NCBI RefSeq assembly: GCF_000787575.1 | Contig: NW_012236531.1 | Location: forward strand, 1,511,396-1,575,395 | Origin: Acytostelium subglobosum LB1 | Taxonomy: Eukaryota; Evosea; Eumycetozoa; Acytosteliales; Acytosteliaceae | Direction of reading: 5' to 3' | DNA length: 64,000 bases | Part shown: in pieces, positions 22,405 to 33,049 of the stretch | Layout of the letters: every line of letters starts with the position of its first letter | Position numbering within the stretch: position 1 is the stretch's first letter | Made by a program: the position numbers and the translations under genes | Notes under the pieces: model-generated | Told to the model about the DNA's origin: nothing | The model's input: only the letters and a program-made list of their open reading frames with translations | Databases searched by the model: none

Positions 22405-25141
22405 ATGAGTAACAATAATAGTAGTAGTAGTAGTGAAATCAATACAACAACGACTACAACAGCAGTTGGAGGTGGAGGTGGTACATTTAAAAGAGTTAGC
22501 ATAAAGACTTCTGGTGATCAAACACCGGTGTTACAACAGACGCCAGACACTGTATCCACAAGTGGACAACAGACTGCATCGTCATCAACAATGGGTGACA
22601 GTGGATCCAACAATAACAACAACAACAACAATGAGAGATCGGCCAGAAGAGTTACCTTTGGTGTGAACAGGAACTCATTCGGCAATGGAAATGTCAGTGC
22701 ACCAACATCTCCAAATGAGAAGACGATGGCAACAGGCACAGGAACAAGCACAGAGGTTGATAATGGCAATGTCAGTGCGCCAACATCTCCAAATGAGAAG
22801 TCGCCACCCACAGCCACAAGCAACAGTAGCAGCGATGTAAAGGATGAATTGAGTGGCATGGAATCATTCCCTATGAGGTCAAGGTCGGCACGTGCCAAGA
22901 CGATGTTGCCCTCACAGATGTTCTTTGGAAAGCCAAAGGCATACATTGCCAAGCCATCACAGTCACGCGGTGGTGTGTTGGTTGGCAACAAGCTCAAAGG
23001 TGATACAGAGCAACTGGTCGATCTGAGTGAGATAAAGGCTGCTGCGGCGGCATCGCCAGAGGACCAGTTCGAGAAGATAAACTTGGATAGCAACAGTGCA
23101 CCATCAACTCCTGAGAAGGCCAAGGTGGAGCCATCGCCACAGGCATCGCCTCAGGCCAAGGAGGATGATGACGATGACGACGATGAGGACATCAAGCCAA
23201 CAGCCTCGTGGGCATCCGTCATGCAAAAGACAAAGAATCAGAGGAGTAGCGTCAGGGGCTCAGGGATGGGCTTTGGAGGCTTTGGTGGTGGCACGGGGTC
23301 GCCAACAAAGAACACTGCCACACCAAGCAACAACAACACTGGCGGTACACCTCACTGGTAGCAACGGCACGATCAAGGTACAGAATGGCGGCGACGTCGA
23401 GGACAACATCGATCCAAACAATAGAAGAGGTACATTTAGGAAGGCCCTGGTGATTGAAGAGCAGCCCGAGGAGGAGGGCAAGCAGATCACATTCGCTTGA
23501 CCTGGCATCAGTCAAGCGTCCTCAGCAACAGTATCACACGATCGATCCCGCCAACATACCTCAATGGATGAAGAACAATGAGGACCTCATTCAAACATAT
23601 CATAACAAGGGTCTGTCGACCCAGCAGCAACAACAACAACAACAACAGCAACAACAGTCACAGCCACAACAACCACAACCACAACCACAACAACCTCAAC
23701 AACCAGCGCAGGGCGGTGGACTCATTTCCAACGCCTTCTCCTCGCTCTTGGGCAGGAACAACAACAACAATAACAATGCCGTCGCCAAGCCAGCGGCGGC
23801 CAACAACGCAAGGACCCGTGCAGAGGCCGAGTACCTGGAGTATCTGAACCGCTCCAAGGAGAGCTCGTACCCCGACGTCGAGTCCAAGAACTTCTTGTAC
23901 AAAGCGGGCAAAGATCACCTGGGTCGCAGCGTCGTGGTGATCATCGCCTCCAACCTGCCGGTCAAGACAATGGATATGGAGCGTGTGCTACTCTACACCA
24001 TCTCTGTGATGGACCCGGTAGTGGACGGTGACTACGTGCTCATCTACCTTCACACCAACATAACAAACGACAACAAGCCAGACTTTGCTTGGCTGAAGAA
24101 AGTTTACGCCATCTTTAACAGAAAGTAAGTTGCCTCCCCACTAGTTGGGACCATTCCAAGAGGCCTCGATCACTCCCACACACTCGATCATTCAATCATT
24201 CAATTACTGGAGCTATTCCAATCACTCAATCACTCACTAACCCACTCCAATCAATCAATCAAATTAGATACAAGAAGAATCTGAAGGGACTGTATATTGT
24301 TCATCCAACGACATGGATCAAGTTCACGCTGCGACTGTTCAAGCCATTCATCAGTGAGAAGTTCTGGAAGAAGTTGACGTATATTGAGGACCTGGCCGAC
24401 TTGTTCAAGTCGTTTGGAAAGGACCAACTCAATCTACCACATCATATAATGATGCACAAGCCTGCAGGACGTAAGGCACAGCCAATATTTGGAGTGCCAC
24501 TGGAGCAAGTGGTCAACAGACCAGACAACAACAGTGACATACCAGTGTTGTTTGTCAAGGGATTCGAGTATCTAGAGACGCGGGCACTTCATGTCGAAGG
24601 CATATTCAGACTGTCTGGTGCCAACTCACAGATCAAGTCAATGAAGCAATGCTTTGACAGTGGTGAAGACATCAACCTGAACGACTGCGAAGATGTCCAC
24701 ACCGTTGCCGGTCTTCTCAAACTATACCTACGCGAGTTACCTGAGCCCCTATTCCCATTTGACACCTATCCATCATTCATAGAGATTGCCAGTATGTATC
24801 CTATATCCACATCACATCACTCAATGGTACACCACTAACTCAATCCAACAACTACAGAGAGCGACATGCCAAGAGAAGAGAAGATTGAGAGTTTGAAGTT
24901 GTTGATATCATTGTTGCCACCTGCTAATAGAGCATTGACGCGACAGCTCTTCCACTTTTTGGACAAGGTGTTGCAGAATGCACATATCAACAAGATGACC
25001 GCTGTAAATTTATCAATAGTATTCGCGCCCAACCTACTCAAGACTCAAGACACCAATGTCATGGCCGTTGTTGCCGACGCCCAGCATGTCATCCTAGTAG
25101 TACAATACTTGCTTGAGAATATTAGTACCATATGGTACTAA
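22405..25141 (+). CDS. CRAL-TRIO and RhoGAP domain protein (p50RhoGAP/ARHGAP1-like)
   Basis: The conserved part has a GTAAGT intron at 24125-24267 and a GTATGT intron at 24792-24857, both in phase. Upstream, residues from 22405 on are low-complexity (Ser/Thr/Asn, two copies of NGNVSAPTSPNEK, acidic DDDDDDED, then poly-Q). A Sec14-like CRAL-TRIO domain (23860-24440: KDHLGRSVVVIIASNLP, YVLIYLHTN, LKGLYIVHPTTWIKFTLRLFKPF) is followed by RhoGAP: IFGVPLEQV, VEGIFRLSG with the arginine finger (GIFRLSG), HTVAGLLKLYLRELPEPLFP, and NLSIVFAPNLL. It should stimulate GTP hydrolysis by Rho/Rac proteins at membranes. The reading frame changes twice between about 23340 and 23500 with no good splice signals. 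Protein character continues on both sides, so base-call indels are more likely than introns. Start at 22405 directly follows the repeat leader. Confidence 0.82.
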
Positions 25142-25204
25142 TATTATTAAGGTGTTACTTTATTCAATTAATTATTATAATACATAAACAATCAACAAAC
25201 ACAA

Positions 25205-26018
25205 ACGAGAAGCATACCACGACGGTAGGAGGCTCACAAAGAGTACTTGAGCCTATCTAGTTGTTTGGAAGGATACTGTATCGTCCAATGACTGCGGTGA
25301 CGAGGTTGGCGCATGGATGAGCAACGTGTAGGCCAAACCTGCGCCTGGTATATAGGAGCCCCGAGCATCATCGCCATCAAGGAGTCGTACGCGCGCAATC
25401 TGGTGATGGCGAGCCAACCCAGGACGACCTGAACAAGTACCAATACGCATTTGCCGATGGCAGCCAGGTCATGATACTCTCGGAGACGTCCTTTGATGAC
25501 CTCAACCACCGAGTGCAAGCCATCAACAATGATCGAATACAACAACAAGGAACAGACCTACGCCATGACGCTCAGTTATTATTCACGCTTCAACGCCAAC
25601 GAGGGCGGCTATCAGAAGGCAGCGGCTTCTTCAGCCTGTTCGCTGAGGGCTGGCTACCATACAACGACGCGAACCTTGACCTCGTCCATCTTCTTAGGCT
25701 GCTCCTCGTCGTTGTCCTGTTCTTGGCCTCCTCCTTGCCCTTGATCTTGGCAACCTGGATCTTGCCATTTAACTCAAACTGCAGGCCACTCAAACTTGAG
25801 CAGGATCACACTGAGGATCAAGCCAGGAAGAAGTGTTACTCATCAGTAACACGAGCAACAACACCAATGTTGGAAGTGGCTTCCAACTCACTCATTTGAC
25901 AATCAAGTCAACCATCACAGACACATGCTCCACAACTCTGTTGTCCCAGAAGTACACCAATCAATTTGGCGCTGTCGAAGAACAAATATCCATCAAAGTT
26001 TGTTCATTCATCGAATGA
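25205..26018. pseudogene. Decayed protein-coding gene, family not recognised
   Basis: This stretch between two plus-strand genes has coding-like base composition, unlike the AT-rich spacers, and several plus-strand segments read as ordinary protein in different frames (for example FADGSQVMILSETSFDDL near 25450-25500, SYYSRFNANEGGYQKAA near 25580, and a final piece ending at 26018). No single frame is open throughout, no start is evident, and the changes of frame do not coincide with GTAAGT/GTATGT donors and AG acceptors. I read it as a relic of a host gene with several breaks. I do not recognise the family. A multi-exon gene with poor base calls is the alternative. Confidence 0.45.
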
Positions 26019-26093
26019 GAAGGATCCAACTCCAACTTGTGCAACATTCAATCACAACACATACATACACTTATACATACCATATATATACTA

Positions 26094-28959
26094 ATGTCCC
26101 TGGGAGTGTCGACGATGGATCTGTTTGTTGAACACTTGCAGTCTTCGAAGATGACAGAGGATAGTTGGACGGTTGTTGCTGATCATATTAATACTACAGT
26201 ATTTGATGATGAGCAAGAACAACACTTTATGTTGTTCTTGTTGCAGTTGAGAACATACTTGACCGGTGGCGGAAGAGATTCATTCGAGTTGATGCTAATG
26301 CAACAATCTTGCTCTGGCCAGACAGCCTGTGGCCGACAGATTAAACAAGGAGAGTCGACCTATAAGTGCAAGCAGTGCCAAAAGAGCGAGCACAGCATCT
26401 TGTGCATCAACTGCTTTGATCAGAGCAAGCACGTTGGGCACGATGGCGTCACGGTTGTTGCTGCCGTCGCAGATGGAGGCTGTTGTGACTGTGGCGACCC
26501 TGACCTCTGGGACACTGATGGCTTCTGCAACGTGCACAACGCCTCGTTCATCAATCAGGATAATGACCTGCTCAGTCCTTTGGTGGCGCTGGGACATGAC
26601 CACATCGCGCGATGCCAACGACTCTTGGGCATCATACTCAGCCTCGTCCCCACTCTGCTCATCCTGGCAACAAATGACCAATGCACAGACCAGCTGACCT
26701 CGATCCTGGACATGCTGGAGAATCTGTCTCAGCTAACGTCCTTCAAGCACATCATCTGCAGCCTTATGGTCAAGCAAGCCAATGACACCGACGACACCCG
26801 TTTGGGCCAGATCCTGACCCTGGCTCACGATCAGGTAAGTCCATCCCCAGACTGTCCCCGATACAACATATGTTGACTCATCCCTCCTTAGGACATATCG
26901 ACGCCAATCTACAAAAAAGTGTACATGTTGATCAGGTCACTGGTGATGGACAGACTGTGCAGGGTGGACTTTGCAATATGCTTCCTCGCTCATTATGACG
27001 TCGTGCTCGATCGACTCCTCGCTGGCACTCACGATCAATTCGAGCACAAGTCCATCCGAATGCTTGCAAGTCAGCTCTATCTGATCCCCAGCGTGACAAA
27101 GCACCTGGTTGCCCAAGACCATTTGGCCAACTTGTTTGATTCCATCAGCAATGCATCATCGAAATATCTCATCGCCAACAAGGCGCCGCTGACCTTCCAG
27201 AGCAAGCTGTCCAAGCCAGACCTTGATGGTATCGACAGGTTCTGGGCAACCAGCGACATCCTTCTCATCATGTCATGTGCGCCACTGTTCCGCGACATGA
27301 TGATCAACAGTCCATCAATGATCAGGCCCCTCCTCCAATTCATGTCGTTGTTCCATCTGAGCTGTCCGTTCATCACGGGCATCATCAATCACTTGGACCA
27401 CAGGTCGTTCTACATCAAGAATCTTGCAAACAACTTTGTCATGTTTGGACTGCTCAAGACACTGATCCCCGCGACAGGCACTATCGGCAGTGCAGAGGAC
27501 AAGCAGGCACTAACCAACACGATTGACATGCTCAACACGGCCAGCAAACTAATCAAGCAATCATCAACTGATGGAGGAGTGTCGTTCAATCTGCCCATCC
27601 ATCGTTGTCTCACCCGAGCACTCTCCATCGCGGTATTATACTACAGCGACCAACACATTTTCTCAGAGATGGCATCATCGTTCCTGTATGTACCCCGCGC
27701 CAGTGAGCTCACCTGCTCTCGACGGCTAACTCTGCTCCCATCACAATGCATGTAGGAGCAACCCCCCTGAGCACCTTGAACATCTCCTTGTTGGCCCGGC
27801 AAGCATTCATTCATTGATGATCCATCACATCCATGGCAACGTTGACGAGCCTTTAGACAAGCAGATAACAAACTACCTTTTTTATTCTCAACGATACAGC
27901 ACAATCCAAGACTTGTACTTGGAACAAGTATGTACACATACTTTGATCACACCAAGTCGATTACTGACGCGACCTTCCAATCAGTTCATATGTTCCTTGA
28001 TGCCAGCCGATCGATTTATAAAATTATACATGAGCCACTTCAAGTGTTTGGTAGACGACCTGTTTCAGACAACACACTCACTTGATCGTTATCAAACTGG
28101 AGTTCTCAATGACTTCTTCCAACACATCATGGTGATCTTGACCGAGCGTTCATTGACTGGTCGGCAGAGCACACGCGACATTGTCAAGTATGATATCATC
28201 CATCATCTGATCATGCAGAATTGGACTCGGGATGAGTTGATCAAACTCCTGGACATTGATCAACTCCCCAACTTTGGAATTCAAGACTTTGACTCTGTTC
28301 TCAACGAGGTGGCCACTCCAGTGCCCAACCTCAACAACAACAACAACTCAACAACAGGTGGCCACTACTCACTCAAGACAGAGTATTACTCATTCTACAA
28401 CAAGTACTACTTTGACTACAGGTTCCCTCAGAGGTCTCGCGAGGTTAGGCTGGCTCTAATCAATCAGAGACGCATCAAGTTTGTCATCCAGGTGCCCCCT
28501 GGCACACTCGCACCATTGCGACCAGAGTTCAAACAGATCGCCCAACTACTCCTCTCGCCACATCTGTACAAGATCATATTCTACTCGCTGTTCCATTGTC
28601 TGTCAAGCATGGACCCCCAAGGTCATGCCGGGCCAGATGATGACAAGCAACAATATGTGTACCAGTACTACACATTGGACAACATCCTCCATCTGTTGAT
28701 GATGGCGGTCAATGCCAACCTGACCCCGCCGGCACTCGAGTCATTCCGGCGGATGTGCAACCCAAATATCGTGGACATGCTGGACAAGATCATGACGACC
28801 GATCACCTGTTCTTGCATCCAACCGTGTCTCTGATTCTGATCAGAGTCAGCACGAAACGAGCACCGGCTTCAACGATTGGCTCAGGCCAAGGACAAGGCA
28901 ATCGCACAAACAGTAAGATGGCCGAATACAACTGCCGCAACTCCCGTGGGAGCAGGTAG
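26094..28959 (+). CDS. UBR-box (N-recognin-like) protein, short form
   Basis: Three exons: 26094-26834, 26892-27685 and 27756-28959, giving 912 residues. A UBR-type zinc finger lies at about residues 68-135: CSGQTACGRQIKQGESTYKC, CxxC, ILCINCFDQSKHVGHD and GGCCDCGDPDLWDTDGFCNVHN, the pocket that binds type-1 N-degrons in UBR1/UBR2. The following 750 residues are helical and look like the UBR1 middle region. Full-length UBR1-type ligases are usually 1700-2000 residues and carry a RING and C-terminal domain. Neither is present here. The last 40 residues look non-conserved, while another frame of the same DNA reads EHRLQRLAQAKDKAIAQ and then meets a GTAAGA, as if the original gene once continued. 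It may be truncated, or a shorter adaptor. The ATG at 26094 has the best context. Confidence 0.72.
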
Positions 28960-28964
28960 TGTAC

Positions 28965-31673
28965 ATGGGATCCCCTGTCGATCGATTCCAGGACATCGTG
29001 GTCTGGAAGATCGCCGAACGCTTGGACGACATTGACCTCATCTCATTTGGTCTCACCAACAAAAGGCTGTACATCCTGCTGTGTCGCGGACCTCGCGCAC
29101 TCCTGCCAACCTCCAACAAGAATTGGAACAGATTCATCCTCCCCACGTCGTGCCTAGAGACCCCGATCCAGGCCATGACCTTTGGTCCTCTGTTCAATCA
29201 ATTCATTGCCCCCAACACACTTCCTCCAACGATCAGATCACTCAAGTTCAGCAGTGCATACAACAATGCCATTGCCATTGGCTCGCTGCCGCCATCGCTC
29301 ACGTCACTCACACTGCCGCGCATGTTTGATGCGGCCATCGAAGAGTACGCACTTCCCGACTCGCTGACAGAACTTGAATTCGACAACAACCCTGGACTGA
29401 ACGTTCCAGACCAAGCCGATCCATTATTCGAACAATTTCACAATCCTCCTTTGGAGAGGGTGGTGAGCCAATTGGATGAAGTGCAGGGCCAGGGCCCCCG
29501 AGACAGCTCAACAAGTACTCCTGACGTCTATTTGATATCCAAACAAGTCGACGCAATCAGTGAGTATGGCAGGCCCGCTCCCCAAGAGCAGCCCAACTAT
29601 GGTCCCCGAGACGGGGACCCGGAACCCAACGAGTTGGTTGGGAGCCAACCCCCAGACCCCTACATGATTGGCCACGGCAATGTAGACGATAGACAGCCCC
29701 CAGACCCCGGCATGATTGGCCACGGCTATGCAGACGATGGAAAGCCCCCAGACCCAAGCATGATCGAAGACATGCCTCCAGACCCAAGCGAGCTAGGAAT
29801 GGAGGCGGCTGGAGAAGTACCTCCACCAAATCATCTTGCAGCGCCCACTGAAGACTCGAATGAGAATGACCCCGGTTTGATACGCCCTTCTTTGCTCAAG
29901 AATGGCTCCAAGCTTGAAGCAATCAGGTCACTGCCAGAAATCTTGTTGCAATCGTTTCAAACATCGATCAGGCTGTTAGAGAGCGACAACCCTCACTTTT
30001 TCCCAAACCGGGCCACGATGTTCAGACTCCCGAGTTTGCCGCCATCGCTGACCCGTCTCAAGCTAGGCCATGGCTTTCAGATTGCAATCGTGCAGGGATA
30101 CCTCCCCGACACATTGACCGAACTCGAGCTAGACCGAGCCTACAAGAAAGTGATCATGCCCTATTCGCTACCAGTGTCGCTCACGGTCCTGACGATGAAT
30201 GGCGGTCTCAAGTTCCCTACAATACCCGCCACATTCCCACCATGCCTCAACAAGTTGAGCATTCTTGGACGATGTTTGCCAACCCTCTACAAGGCCCTGC
30301 CATCATCTTTGGAGTCTCTCATTCTTGGTCACAGCAACAAGTATGAAGTGGAAGACGATGATCTATATAACAGAGCGCAGGCGATGATGAAGCCAACGGA
30401 TCCAAGCGTGGACTTTCTCTCGATGACATCGACATCATTGACCAAACTGGTTATGTTTGATCAGTTCAACCAAGATCTCATGGCTGGCCACATGCCTGAA
30501 ACCATCAAGGACCTCGTGTTTGGCAGACTGTTCAACCAAGTCATTCACATTGGCTCGCTGCCATCTTCGCTCACCAGGCTCATGTTTGGAAGGAACTTTG
30601 ATCAACCTGTTGATGCCGGAACAATACCAATGTCACTCACAGACATCACGTTTGGATATTGCTTCAATCAGCCCATCGCGTTTGGAACTCTTGCACTCAA
30701 GTCACTCACGCTTGGAGCGATGTACGAGCATAGCATTGAGATCAACTCATTGCCAGAATCGCTCACGCACTTGACCATGGTGAGGAACTACTGTGAATCC
30801 GGTCGATTCGCCCTTGGATCACTTCCAGCATCGCTCACCAAGCTGACCATTGGCCCACGACCAACACTGGACATACCGCGGATCATGGAGTTTAATATAT
30901 TCAGCGGCCACACCCACAATGTGCTTGAGCCAGGGTCACTCCCCATCCTGCTTGAGTCGCTGGACATGGGAGGCTTCGTCAGACAGTCAGTGGATGTTGG
31001 CATCTTTCCAGACACTCTCACGGCTTTGTCATTTGGAGTCCACTTTAACCAGGTCATCGAGCCTGGTGTTCTACCATCATCAATCAGAACACTGATCCTT
31101 GGGCAATGCTTCAACCATCCACTGGCAGCAGGCGTCCTTCCTGCCTCGCTGACCGAGCTGTCCTTGGGCCATGGCTTCAAGCAGTACTCCAACCAGGAGG
31201 TGCTTCAGGTATTCCCGTCAGGGCTGAGAAGACTGTCAATCTCTGACTTTATAGCGCTCATGCTTCTTCAGCCATCACTGGTCCATAGCATCAAGGCTCC
31301 GATCTCCATCCACATCCAGTTGGTCCTATGCAAGCCCTACAAGGATCTGATGCCCAAGCTGCCGCCCCTGACTATCCTGATTGAGTCATTGTTCTTGGTT
31401 GACTTTGAGGTGACCAATCCGATTGCAGTGACCCTGGATCACTTCACCAGCTGGATCGTCCGATTCGTTCCAAATGTTATACGATCGTATAATGTCACCA
31501 ACATTAGCTCGCCAATCCAACTGTCACTAGTTCGTCTTGGTAACAATCGAGCATTTTACATCGTACGAGGGAAAGAAGTGGACACCAACATCGAGTCACT
31601 GGCCACCTTTGGCGATCTATTCACCGTGTCTCCAAGAGTCAAGGCGATCACAACCAACACGGTCAAACTCTGA
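28965..31673 (+). CDS. FNIP-repeat protein with F-box-like N-terminus
   Basis: Single exon, 902 residues, starting 5 bp after the UBR-box stop. Residues 5-45 (VDRFQDIVVWKIAERLDDIDLISFGLTNKRLYILL) resemble an F-box. Residues about 70-150 and 350-750 are FNIP repeats: about 22-residue units of the type LPxSLTxLxFGxxFNQxIxxGx, for example SLTRLMFGRNFDQPVDAGTIP and SIRTLILGQCFNHPLAAGVLP. Between the two repeat blocks sits a non-FNIP insertion (about 165-330) rich in Pro/Asp with a repeated PPDPxMIGHGxxDD unit. FNIP proteins are a large dictyostelid-specific family related to leucine-rich repeats; they are thought to be protein-binding scaffolds, and the F-box-like part suggests an SCF ubiquitin-ligase adaptor. 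The frame extends upstream without an ATG to 28915, so 28965 is the first possible ATG. Confidence 0.85.
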   Translation: MGSPVDRFQDIVVWKIAERLDDIDLISFGLTNKRLYILLCRGPRALLPTSNKNWNRFILPTSCLETPIQAMTFGPLFNQFIAPNTLPPTIRSLKFSSAYNNAIAIGSLPPSLTSLTLPRMFDAAIEEYALPDSLTELEFDNNPGLNVPDQADPLFEQFHNPPLERVVSQLDEVQGQGPRDSSTSTPDVYLISKQVDAISEYGRPAPQEQPNYGPRDGDPEPNELVGSQPPDPYMIGHGNVDDRQPPDPGMIGHGYADDGKPPDPSMIEDMPPDPSELGMEAAGEVPPPNHLAAPTEDSNENDPGLIRPSLLKNGSKLEAIRSLPEILLQSFQTSIRLLESDNPHFFPNRATMFRLPSLPPSLTRLKLGHGFQIAIVQGYLPDTLTELELDRAYKKVIMPYSLPVSLTVLTMNGGLKFPTIPATFPPCLNKLSILGRCLPTLYKALPSSLESLILGHSNKYEVEDDDLYNRAQAMMKPTDPSVDFLSMTSTSLTKLVMFDQFNQDLMAGHMPETIKDLVFGRLFNQVIHIGSLPSSLTRLMFGRNFDQPVDAGTIPMSLTDITFGYCFNQPIAFGTLALKSLTLGAMYEHSIEINSLPESLTHLTMVRNYCESGRFALGSLPASLTKLTIGPRPTLDIPRIMEFNIFSGHTHNVLEPGSLPILLESLDMGGFVRQSVDVGIFPDTLTALSFGVHFNQVIEPGVLPSSIRTLILGQCFNHPLAAGVLPASLTELSLGHGFKQYSNQEVLQVFPSGLRRLSISDFIALMLLQPSLVHSIKAPISIHIQLVLCKPYKDLMPKLPPLTILIESLFLVDFEVTNPIAVTLDHFTSWIVRFVPNVIRSYNVTNISSPIQLSLVRLGNNRAFYIVRGKEVDTNIESLATFGDLFTVSPRVKAITTNTVKL

Positions 31674-32052
31674 GTGGAAAAAGAGGATGTGTATCGACAT
31701 AGAAAGTCTAGGGAGGGTAAAATGGAGTTTTTTTAATAATAGAAATAATTATTTCAACTTTCTATCTGTCCCAATCGTCACTTCCCCGACTCCCTCTTTG
31801 GACACTGTTACTCTTTTTTGGAGTTTCGATCATCCCCAAGACTCCCTGAGAGGAAGTCGTGAGTTATTGTGTAGTTGGAGGAGGAGGTTAGAAGTAAGAT
31901 GAAAAATATTAAAAAAGATATAAGAATTAATTTCTTTAGTCTTATTTTAAAATGATTTCCTGATCTAGACTGCCCCCACCTCAGATCTTGTAAAGTGCCT
32001 GTCCCTGCCAGTGGATCAACGAGGGAACCACAACCTATGAAGATCTCAATGC
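31674..32052. other. Intergenic region after the FNIP gene
   Basis: AT-rich 3' flank followed by unique sequence from about 31980. Nothing recognised. Confidence 0.4.
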
Positions 32053-32382
32053 ATGCATGATGTGGACTATCGAGAGTGTCTTAACACCAAGTTCCTCAAC
32101 GATAGGAATGACAAACTATTGTCGTCACATATGGAGAAGGACCATCTACTCGTTTGGAGGAACAACCCTCCATCATTGAGTAAGTTAATCAATCATTTAT
32201 ACACAATCTAACAAAAAACTAATCATCATCAACAATCCATAGAGTCGCCAACCTTTAAAGCTGAGTCTGGGTTTATGGAACCGGTGAATCATCTAAATGA
32301 CTGTGCGATTCCGCCCTTTACTAATCACATGATCGAACCAAGGAGTGGAGAGGCAGATACCTTGGAAGTGATGCCAGCCTGA
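32053..32382 (+). CDS. Possible small two-exon gene or gene fragment
   Basis: A frame from ATG 32053 reaches a GTAAGT donor at 32180. The next CCATAG acceptor (exon from 32243) continues in phase to a TGA at 32380, giving 88 residues (ending TFKAESGFMEPVNHLNDCAIPPF...). The intron holds the usual AATCAATC tract. No family is recognised, and an overlapping frame of exon 1 is also open and protein-like, so this could be a remnant of a longer gene whose start is lost. Low confidence. Confidence 0.25.
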
Positions 32383-33049
32383 TCAAATTTGAATGTTATG
32401 TAGTGTGGGATTTATCATCAAGCGACAAATACAAGTCGTGTGACTCGGGGACTTAATTGTTCCACCGATATTGGGTTTAGTGACTGATGATGATGATTGA
32501 TGTGGTTAGTACAAAAAAGAGTAATCTTTCAGGGGCAAGGTCAAGAATCAATCATCTCCAACTCAACAAAAACGTCCTCCTCTTCCATCATCAACATTGC
32601 CATTCATTCATTCATTCATTCATCAATTCATTCCCATAACCAAACATTGATGAAGGAATACACAACTTGTATTTAGGCAACCCCTTGGAAGTTGTAGATG
32701 TAACCCACATGAATGTGAACATCACACACACCCACACACTATTCCAACAATTTAATATCCACACCAGTTGAATCATTCCATCTCATCAATCCATTCATCT
32801 TCATTCATTAATTATTGGTTATTATATATATATACAAATATAAATAAATATCTTCTTGTATTATTACAACAATAATACAACATATATATTTATAGTTAAA
32901 TGGTAACATGCTTGATTATGAAGATTAATTAATGTTGAACCAAACTAACCTCATTCAATCAATCAAATCAATCAATCAATCAATCACATGAATCAATCGT
33001 ATGGTAACGGTAGAGTACTGATACTGAGTTCAAGCCATTGGCATCACAG
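32383..33049. other. Intergenic region / 5' leader of the inositol phosphate kinase gene
   Basis: About 670 bp of AT-rich DNA. (CATT)n at about 32600-32625, a 7-bp-stem hairpin at 32662-32695, and (CAAT)n at about 32957-32985 on the sense strand of the kinase gene. The kinase start codon must lie here on a small first exon. Confidence 0.45.

Noticed and set aside
23358-23464. Intron with GTAGCA donor and CAG acceptor joining the RhoGAP frames
   Set aside because: Phase-compatible, but the donor is unlike all others here and it would remove well-formed protein-like sequence.
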